Shown here in pieces: positions 55,727 through 64,000 of a stretch of 64,000 nt of DNA. Every line of letters begins with the position of its first letter. Within the stretch, counting starts at the first letter, position 1. Below the pieces are notes generated by a model that saw nothing but the letters and a program-made list of their open reading frames with translations, had not been told where the DNA came from and searched no databases. The position numbers were made by a program, and so were the translations under genes. Source of the stretch: Lentinus brumalis (Eukaryota; Basidiomycota; Agaricomycetes; Polyporales; Polyporaceae); assembly GCA_001792895.1 (NCBI GenBank), contig MARA01000028.1:248001-312000 (forward strand), in the 5' to 3' direction.

Positions 55727-57880
55727 ATCCGACCGGGTGGGGATCTCGTGCGTCGGAAAAAAATGAGGGGTCGGTGTGAGGAAGAGGTGCTATGGGGGCG
55801 AGCTGCCTCCAGTACGCCCTCTTAACCGCCAGGAGCACTCGTTCAGAGACCACATTGCTGTGTCCCGAGAAACAAATATACGACGAAGGTATCATACGGG
55901 CGCACGAGGATGGTGCCGCATGGGACAGGAATCGGAAGCGATACTTGATCCTGTGGCAGCGTTCTCTACCACATTTCTGCTCAGACGTAGATTGTGTCAA
56001 TCTACGAGTCGGTAACCAAAGCATGAGAGGTGGAGGAACCCACGAACCTCCTCGGAGCATATCCCACGCTATCCGACGCTTGCCGGGTAGTCCTTCCAGT
56101 GCCAAGAGCAAGCTATGTATGTATCCAGAAATCAGGTCTCTCCGATGCGCTTGTCCAGAGAAGTATGATGGCGAGAAATTGAGTAGCCGGATACAATGAT
56201 GTGCACCGCCTTGCTGCGCAGTACGCACTGACGGCACTGTCTCCGCACCCTTAAATCCATTTATCCAGATGCATGGCAGCGCCGCTTGTGGGGAGGGGCA
56301 ATTGGGCCAAGAGAGATGTCCCCTTATGTAAGCCTCGGCAATGGTAGACAGCGGCAGGAGCGCTTATTGCGCGCTCAGACCATGAACCATAAAGCAGCTG
56401 TCTGGAGAGTCGGAAAAATGCGAGTGAGTCCGCAGTTGGTTACATTTAGCATTAGCATATGCTTCCAAACCAGACCAAACTTATTTCCACCAGCTCCAGG
56501 CGGTGTAGGAGGTTGGAAGGCTGTCTCAGACATCACGTGATGCTGTTCAACCTCACAAAGCTACAGCTTCGCATGAAGCTCGGGGCCCCGTAAAAACATC
56601 ATTGCTAGGGGATCGAGGAGTATTTAAAGTGTTTGATTGAACCCGATTGTGTACACACGCCCGTATAAGGGTGCAAACTCTCCGCTAGCTGCTGAACCAG
56701 ATCTGAATGCTTCTATGGCCCCTGATTGGGAGCCAAAATTGGGACTCTGTTTCAATCAAATGCACAAAAACTACATTATCTACCAGAACCTCCAGCAAAA
56801 GTAGTTGCTAACACTGCTGCAGAGAGCTGTAGCTTTTCGGTGAGGTGCTCAACCGGGCGTCCAGGTCGCTTATCCAAATCAGGACAGCGGCGCTTAATTT
56901 CGAGTCGCAGGGATTGCCTGTCCCCACCGCTTGCTGTCCTGTAAATGAAGGTGCACGAGATGAGAACCGATCCGGGAGGAAGAGCGAATCAGCTCACCCT
57001 CAGCGAGAGAAGTTGAAGGTCGCTCAAAGCACCGCGCGGGCGGCATAAAAGCAAGATCAAGATGAGCTCGCAGCATTGCTCCCGACATCGTTGAGATGAA
57101 CCAAGATGAACATCGCCAACGCCGCTCTACGAACAGACCACGATGCGCGGTCCGACTGGACGGAACAGTCGTGAATTCTAGGGCCGAGGCTGTGTAGCCA
57201 CTGCCAGGTTTGTGTCCGCGGTGTCACAAGAATGCCTGTAGGTATATGTCGTGGACTATCAGGGACTATCCCATTCATGGAACAGGGGGGAATAGGGAGA
57301 GTAGAAGAGCTCACAAGAGACGGAAGACTGCCTCGACCGAGCATCATCCGAGCCATTTTGCCCACGCACCACGAGTGGAATGTGGACTGCTTGCCACAGT
57401 ATGTGGGAGAGGGCGAGTACGGTGCCGCGTACGCGTGCCCACAAGGAATGCTGTCCTCTCCTTCCTCGCGAGCAAGTCTCTTGTGGTATTTCTACTGAAC
57501 GCTTGAGGGGCCCTACAAGTAGCTCAGTTCAACGACAATCGACACGGAGAGAGATGGACTCGCCGTTGAGCCACAGAGAGTTAGAGTGTCCTGTCCTGCA
57601 TGTCAGAGATGAGTGAGTCGAGCGAGAAAGACCTCGTCGCCTGGCGATGAAAACATGCCACAACGGCGTCCTACGTAGCATCACTTCTGACGTCGTTGAG
57701 CTCGAAAAATCAAGATACATATTAGTGGCAACACCGCTTTACACAACAGACAAATAAGAAAAGATGATGATGCGCGATCCGACTAGACTGGTCACCGAAG
57801 GGGAGGAGTAGGGGGAGGGCAAGAGTATTACAGAACCACGGTATATACGGAGATCCAGCATCCATGTCCATGTTCGTGGA
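55727..57880. other. 2.15 kb gene-poor, comparatively AT-rich region
   Basis: No gene supported on either strand. An open stretch at 57232-57498 has unusual density of charged and aromatic residues but no motif or splice structure. A diverged direct duplication links 57070-57150 with 57685-57800 (see findings). Part of this is the 3' flank of the Sds3-like gene. Confidence 0.4.
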
Positions 57881-60800
57881 CTATGAACCATCTACAGAGA
57901 CGGGGACTGCCTTCGCTGGAGACAACTGGGGGGCCTTCTCAGAGAGGGGCCCGTTCGACATCCGGGCTGTAGGGGCGCCCGGAGGTGCCAAAGACGCTGA
58001 CAAGGGAGGGAGGAGCGAAGAGGATACAGGCGGCATCGTGCCGCTCGCAGCACTCATGATCGGGGCAATGTTTCCACTCTCCGGAATGGGGAAACCAGCC
58101 AACTTGGGGAGCGGTGCCCGAGTCAGAGGCGGGGAGGACATCCTGGGCAGCTTCGAGCCCGGGCTACCCATCGTGCGCGGACTAAGGGGTAGCGGAGGAG
58201 GCGGAGACAGCGGACCAGGACCGCCTATGGGGACGCGACCCTGCTGAACAGGTGAGCGAAGCGGTCCGGAGAGAGGCGTCGCAGAGGGGCTACCGGGAGG
58301 CAGCGCACGACCGTTCCGCTGTGGGGACCCGAACGGAGTGTGATAGGATGATGTCGAGGGTGGCTGGGGGAGTCGGGTCGTGGGCGGGCGTTGGGAACTC
58401 GAGGAGCTAGCCATTGGGTGGCCAGGTTCTGCTGGCCTGAGAGATGCGGACGAGGGGCCTGCATCATCCGCGGCCATAGACCACGACCCGCGACGCGAGG
58501 AAGGCAAAGATGATGGTGGATTAGAAGGCCCCGCTACCTGCGGGTTCCGGGGCTCGCCAATGGATCTTGTGTTTAGGTTTAGCGTCTGTGAAGGGCCCAT
58601 AGTCGTCTGTGAAGGACCCATAGTCGTCTGTGAAGGACCCATAGTGAACGGTGTCATCAGGCGGTCATTCGGGCCAGGTTGTGGCGGACCCAACGGACCT
58701 GGTGCTCTTCCTCGCTCCTGTTCCCGTCCCCGTCCCCGCTCCCTGAGATGCTCATTCCCTGATGGCAGCGGTTCCTCGTTCCCTAGCCAGAAAGCAGACA
58801 TCCCAGGGGAGGCGGTCTGCTTCTGCGTCGGTGCGGACAACTCGATGATCTCGGTAGGGGCGCCCGAACGAGGACGGCGTTGTTCGAAATCGCGCAAGCT
58901 ATGCGGGCTAAGCGAGGGATTGGGTGGTCCCGGATTCGAGCCCAAAGGCAGTCCTGTCATGGGCGGAGCATGCGCGTTGCTCGGCCCATTGAACCCTTGC
59001 TGAGGGACGTGATGATGGTGATGTACGTGATGGTGGTGATGTGGGTGGTTGTGCGGCCCATGATGATGGGCAGCCTGACCAGGAGCTGTGCCATGGGCCG
59101 CGTTCTGGTGAGTATGCGCACCATGTCGCGGTTGAGTGTGCGACATATGATACGCGCGTTCAGCCTCCCTCTCCCGCTCACGATCAAGTTCGCGCTGTGC
59201 ACGCTCACGATCCGCTCGTTCCCTCTGTGCCATGATCTCCGCCATGCGCTCCCGCTCGCGGACGTCAGCCTCCCCGTTCATGCGCTTTGACTCCTTTCCG
59301 CCTGATTGTGGTCCTGACCACCCATTTGGCTTCGATCCAGAAAATCCAGGAGGTACGGGCCCACCACCAAGTGTAGCGGGTACGGATGGACTTGGACCAG
59401 CACCGTTGCTCAACGGGACTGGCGAGATGGAGCGCCTCAAGAGTGCTCCGGGACCCGGGCCGCCGAACTGCGATGGATGCGGAGGCATACCAGACGGCTG
59501 GCGCATACCGGCCTGTAACTCCTGCTCTAGCTGCACCTGCTGGGCATGCGACAAGTGCGAAAGGCCACCGGGAGGAGCGGAGTGGTGGTGGGGCAGTCGA
59601 GGATGCGGGCCAAAGTTCTGGACCATGCCTTGCTGTGGGACATGCGGCTGCTGAACGAAGCGGGCAGGTCCCGGTCCGTCAAGGACAGGCATGCCCATCG
59701 CATAAGGATCCATGCCATGGGGCATTCCACCACCGAGGACGGCATTCATTAATCCTGGCATGTGACTGTGGGGGTTGTAGTTTATCGGCGCGCTTCGGTG
59801 TTGCTGCCAGAACATTTCCAGGTCCTGAATGATTTCATGGCGCGACAACGGTTCGAGTGTGGGGTAAGCTAGAGGAACATGCGAGAACGGCTCCTTCTTT
59901 CGGGAACGCTTCCCTAGGGATGAAGCGGATTCGGGGACGCCAAAAGGACTGTTCTTGACGATCTCGCGCAAAGTCGGAGCGGGAGGGACTTCATGGAGTG
60001 GTATAGGGAAGCGACGAGCTGCGTATGGCATGTTACAGAGCAGAACGAGGGGTGAAGGGAACAGCACATACTTGGTGGGGGTCGCTCGATCGACCTCCGC
60101 TCCCGTTCAAGCCTGCGCTTCTTTCCGTTGGTCTCGGCGATCATCATCTTCTGCAGTTCATCTCGATCGTTCTGTAAAACGAATGAGCAAAAGGGGAGCA
60201 GACTAGATAGTGCCAGTCGCACCATCCAGGTACTCCATGCGCCTGCTTCGTCCAGCCTCCGACGCTTCCTCACGTTCTCGACCTCGTAGTCGCGCCGCCG
60301 CGTCGCGAGCTCCAATCGTTTGTCTCGTCGATTTGAAAGCTCCGCGTGAAGATGGAGCAACTCCGGGTGCGACCCTACAACACGCTCAGACCGCATACGC
60401 CAGCCGGAGTAGTGGAACACTACGCACCATCTGCGATCAAGCCCTCCTCCCATGCAAGCGAGTCCATCTTCTCCACGTACAATCGCTCTCGCAATAGTGC
60501 GAACTTGAGTTCGATCGCGGCCAACACGTCAAGGGCCTCCGCGCGATGCGCGGGCTGCATGTCGGAATCAAGATCGACGTCGGGTGTGGCGACGTCATCG
60601 TCCGCGTCGACGCCTTCGCCTTCGCCCAGGTCCACGTTGTCATTATCTCCATCCGCCTCAACATCAGCGGCAGCGGCCGCTCGAGACCGGCGCGGGGCTC
60701 GCGTGCGCCCTTTGCCTTTGCGAGCCCTGCCGCCGCGACCACCCGCAGCCCTGCGCTCAGGCTCTGGTTCAGCCTCTGGTTCAGAGGGAACATCCTGGTC

Positions 60801-61799
60801 TTGCTCTGCCTCAGCGGAGGGGAAGCGGGAAGAGGCGCGAGAGCCAGAAGGCGTAGAGGGCTGGGAAGATGATGGGGAGGCAGGCTGAAGGAGACTCGCA
60901 CCGCCCATTATGGACACCGCGACCGGGGACTTCAACACTGTCGGTTGCACGTCGACATCCATGGTTGCATCCAAGTCCGCGTCGGCAACGTCGTCAATGC
61001 CATTGGCGGGTGTCACGGCCCCAGTGGTCGGCGCCTCTTCAACGTCGGGGACCTCGACATCGTCGGGCACGATGTCCTCCTCTTCTTCATCAATTTCCGA
61101 GCCTTCCTTCGTGGCCGGCTCCGCGTCTTGAATGTCCTCCTCTTCGATCTCCTCTTCCCCGACATCCTCGTTCTCGTCGTCGGTGAGGTCAGGTGACGCC
61201 ACTGGTTTGGGCGACTGCTGGATGTCTGGCTCGTCGTTGTCCGGGTACTCGGGGTCGTCTTGTTCGTCACCCGAAACGTCTCCGGAAGCATCCTTACGAG
61301 GAACGCGGGCTGTGGCTTCGTCACCAGACTCACCCTCTTCTTCCGGGGGGTCGTCGTCGTCATCGTCGGCGACCTCATTGTCGGTGAGCACGTCGTCCTT
61401 GTCCAGGGAGACATCGCGGTCCGAATGAGCACCTTTGTCCTCATCATCTCCCTCCTCTTCTTCCATGGCCTTCGCGGGGCCGGCCTGCTCCTCCTCTTCC
61501 TCCTCCTCGAACTTACTGCCCCAGTCCTTCTTCTCCGGCTTCTTCTTGCGCATGGCCCAGTTCCACATCGGCTCAGGAACTATATGGCCACGTTGCTTCT
61601 TCTTGCGCGCCGCTGTACGATCGGAATCGTCTTCATTCGCGCGGTTGTCGTTGTCTTGTTCCTCTTCCGTGAGCTCAGAAAGCTCGGAGCCGCTGTCGAG
61701 ACCACCGTCGTGGCCGTTGTTGGTTTGCTGTTCTTCTGGGGGAGGTGGTGTTGGAGACGGCGAGCTCAAAGACTCGAGAGACACGGTGGAGCCCGGCAT
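57881..61799 (-). CDS. Sds3-like subunit of the Rpd3L histone deacetylase complex
   Basis: Four exons on the minus strand (61799-60428, 60374-60223, 60171-60072, 60018-57881; introns 53, 51 and 53 nt) give 1253 aa in frame. The first 420 residues are Ser/Pro then strongly acidic, with a WNWAMRKKKPEKKDWGSKF island and an ARKGKGRTRAPRRSR basic block. The Sds3 domain lies at about 430-560: DVLAAIELKFALLRERLYVE, GSHPELLHLHAELSNRRDKR, REYEVENVRKRRRLDE-like text and NDRDELQKMMIAETNGKKRR, a helical coiled-coil. The last 600 residues are Pro/Gly/Ser/His-rich and disordered, with a poly-His stretch and three MGPSQTT repeats. Known role: Sds3 holds Rpd3 and Sin3 together for gene silencing. Confidence 0.85.
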
Positions 61800-62036
61800 C
61801 GTCGAGGACGACGGCGGCGAGGTGAACGACGACGGCGAGGAGGGTCAAGCTTCAGATCGGCGGCGCCGGGGCGTGGACAATTCGGCGCCTGCCGAAGCGG
61901 TAATTGTATACCCGGCGCTTACCCAATCTAGATAGCCTTTGTAACGAAATAAGTGCTACAAAGTAGACGACTTTGTAGCTCGCGACTTATTCGCTTTCTT
62001 ACACCTACCACCACCATCTCGGCCTACAGCTCAAGA

Positions 62037-64000
62037 ATGGTTTCCGCAGATAACTTGAACCTGGACTGTTTGGAACTGATATTTGCATACCTCTCTGGAA
62101 ATGATCTTGTCCACGTCTCTTTGGTCAGCAGATCTTTCCTTACAGCAGCCATACCACGGCTGTACAGAACCCTGACTTTCGGACTGCAACAAGCCAAGAA
62201 ATATCCATCGGTCCGTCTTCGCATGGCTGGATGGATCTGCATGTACTTACTGGACGACGTTGCTAGATAATATCTCCCTTCGCGGCAGTCCTGGCGCATA
62301 CCAACCTAGCCAAACATGTCAGACATATCGGTAAGCAGTCTAGCGGCTGCTCTTCGCGACACACTGAAAACGAGCGCGCCACAGAACTTCGCGCAATTCC
62401 CACCGTGAAGTTCCTGCCACAGCCGAAGTTCATGGACGACTGCATGCGCACCATCTCGCTGTGCAAGAACCTCGGGTCTTTCACGTGCACCCTGGACGTC
62501 ATGTCCAGTTTCTTGCTCACCCTCCAGGACAAACAGGCCCTGGAACAGTTGCGCTTCATTGGCGGCAATTTCACCACAGACCAGGCCGCTCAGGCTGCCA
62601 ACATATCTGGCATCAATGCGCTCACCTTGGACTCGGCCTCGTGGAGCGTGGTCGACGCTCTTCCTCGCTGGAGCGCGACGTTGAGCCCCACCTTGACGTC
62701 GCTCACTTTAACGGTATGTATCGTCTGGACTCGAATGCACCTCGCGTTTCTTTCGCAGGAGGCCGGTCATGGGGCCGGTACATCTGAACTGGATGCACCT
62801 GCCCGATCTCCGCACTCATGAGCTAGGAAATTTGTCCCACGGCAGGCATACCGGCGTTTCAGACGGGCGAAAGTCGAGACATATACGCCGCCCGTGGATA
62901 TTTTCTGTCTCGTTTCACCGCGCCCCGAGCGAAAAGGTATACTTTTCGTCTGAACCCAGCGAAAAGGCCGCTGAAAGCAAACGTCTCGCCCACTGGCGTG
63001 CATTTTCTCCCGTCCAACCCGTCGGGATCTCTGCCGTGTCTAGCCAAGTGTCCGTAGGACAGTTCAAACGCACCCATAAGAGAGGTCAACGGCTGTCACG
63101 CACGGCAGGTACACCCGCGTTTTGGACGGGCGAAAAGGCGAGAGCGGCGAGGATATTTTTTGACTCATTTGAGAGAACGACCCAACCCAAAGGCCTCCTT
63201 TTACCCGACGTGTATGTCCAGATTCCAGAGGCCAGGACATGCATGGGAACTCCTGAGTCTTTCATTTCCTGGCTTTGGGGCCTAAGCGCCCTCGAAAACA
63301 AAGGAAATGATAGACTCCCTCGGGATTTCGCATGCATGTCCTGGCGCTGAAATCTGAACATGCACGTCGTGTCAGGCTGGAACCTGGTGTAACGGTATCC
63401 TCGCGCGGCACCTGTTCAACCTCTTGCATGCCTTTGGTCCCGTTCAAAACGCCGGAATGCCTGTCCCACTCATTTCCGTATGCTGACATCCTTCGCAGTC
63501 CGTACAGACACTGAGCTTGGAGATAATGGAGATGATTCTCCCGCATCTCCCGAAACTCAACAGCCTCCACATAATTGGCTGCCCGAAAGTGGACCAGGGC
63601 GCAGTGCTGCAGTTGCTCGTGTACGTTCCGCAGTTGCAGAGCTTGGCGTTCACCAGTTATGTATGTAGTTCTGCCATCCGAATTCTCGCACGCAGCTAAC
63701 TCGCCGTTTCCAGGAATCCTCTTCGCGCTCGACTCCCGCCGTGGTCGCTCCCCTTCCAATGCTGCGGCATCTCGCCATCGACACCCAGTGCGCACCTAGC
63801 CCAGCGAACTCGACGCCCACCCTCTGGACGACATTGATCAACCTCACGAAGATGTGGTCGTGTCCCCTGAAGTCGCTCTCGCTCAAGCTGTCGGACAAGG
63901 TCGCGCTCGCGGACCCCTTCGTCAAAAACCTTGTCGAGGCGCACCACGCCACTCTTGTCCACCTGTCCTTGCGTAACTGCACCCTGTCCAAGGAGAGCAC
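62037..64000 (+). CDS. F-box/LRR-type protein, truncated by window end
   Basis: Exons 62037-62210, 62267-62330, 62385-62713, 63499-63660 and 63714 to beyond the window. The start is MVSADNLNLDCLELIFAYLS, an F-box whose second helix reads VSLVSRSFLTAAIPRLYR. Later text has leucine-rich-repeat spacing (LTSLTLT; TLSLEIMEMILPHLPKLNSL; LHIIGCPKVDQGAVLQLL; CPLKSLSLKLSDKV; TLVHLSLRNCTLS). It is therefore a likely SCF ubiquitin-ligase adaptor. The intron 62714-63498 is 785 nt against 53-56 for the others and contains an inserted element. A small extra exon after the CGCAG at 62759 cannot be excluded. Splicing phases join cleanly without it. Confidence 0.75.
62843..63463. mobile_element. hAT-like non-autonomous element inside an F-box gene intron
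   Basis: The ends read CAGGCATACCGGCGTTTCAG at 62843 and an inverted CAGGCATTCCGGCGTTTTGA ending at 63463. The flanks TCCCACGG (62835-62842) and TCCCACTC (63464-63471) look like an 8 bp target duplication with two changes. CAGG termini and 8 bp duplication are typical of hAT elements. A further end-like copy lies at 63104-63128. There is no transposase frame in the 621 bp. Confidence 0.55.
63231..63346. repeat. Imperfect hairpin inside the inserted element
   Basis: GCCAGGACATGCATG at 63231 is mirrored by CATGCATGTCCTGGC ending at 63345. The arms continue for about 40 bp with small gaps, to TTTCATTTCCT and AGGAAATGATA around a 30 bp loop. Confidence 0.6.

Noticed and set aside
57232..57498. 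88 codon open frame in the gene-poor region
   Set aside because: No homology recognised, no intron structure, and random open frames of this length are common at this base composition.

Overview
The window is nuclear DNA of a filamentous basidiomycete, most likely an Agaricomycete (Polyporales-like at low confidence). Genes are split by many 45-65 nt GT-AG introns with CTNAC-type branch sites, GC content is moderate to high, intergenic distances are short, and the proteins include fungal IRE1, Set1, Sds3-like and JIP5, fungus-type F-box proteins and a Crinkler/RHS relic. I spliced the genes by hand. The coordinates given are the outer limits of each CDS, and the exons are listed in the evidence.

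Layout. 0-5 kb: an Asterix-type ER membrane protein, nested TA-flanked MITEs, a kinase-like gene with a broken tandem copy, and an acidic nuclear-type protein. 5-7.5 kb: mostly gene-free, with an intron-containing tRNA-Lys(CUU). 7.5-15.3 kb: three low-complexity, partly membrane-anchored proteins of unknown function, two of them tandem paralogues. 16-22.3 kb: JIP5/WDR55 (-), tRNA-Pro(CGG) (-) and the unfolded-protein sensor IRE1 (+). 22.7-32.1 kb: antiquitin-type aldehyde dehydrogenase (+), the H3K4 methyltransferase Set1 (-) and cytosolic seryl-tRNA synthetase (+). 32.5-40.6 kb: alpha/beta-hydrolase (+), F-box protein (-) and a secreted S41 (CPAF-like) peptidase in 18 exons (+). 41-45.3 kb: a decayed Crinkler/RHS NTPase gene and a 1.6 kb element with 300 bp terminal inverted repeats. 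45.6-49.7 kb: DUF1308/C7orf25-like protein (+) and exopolyphosphatase PPX1 (-). 50-55.7 kb: a small-protein family (two intact genes and one broken copy, each with a TATA box), an APH-type phosphotransferase (-) and a type I membrane protein (-). 57.9-61.8 kb: an Sds3-like Rpd3L histone-deacetylase subunit (-). 62.0 kb to the end: an F-box/LRR-type gene cut by the window, with a hAT-like insertion in an intron.

The genes form no pathway cluster. They are mostly conserved housekeeping genes (translation, chromatin, ER stress, lysine catabolism, ribosome biogenesis) interleaved with fast-evolving lineage-specific genes and transposon remains. Several conserved genes (IRE1 twice, Set1 once, the 7.6 kb membrane protein once) read correctly only if one base is added, often in a C run. 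This suggests consensus errors in the assembly, though real lesions cannot be excluded from sequence alone.
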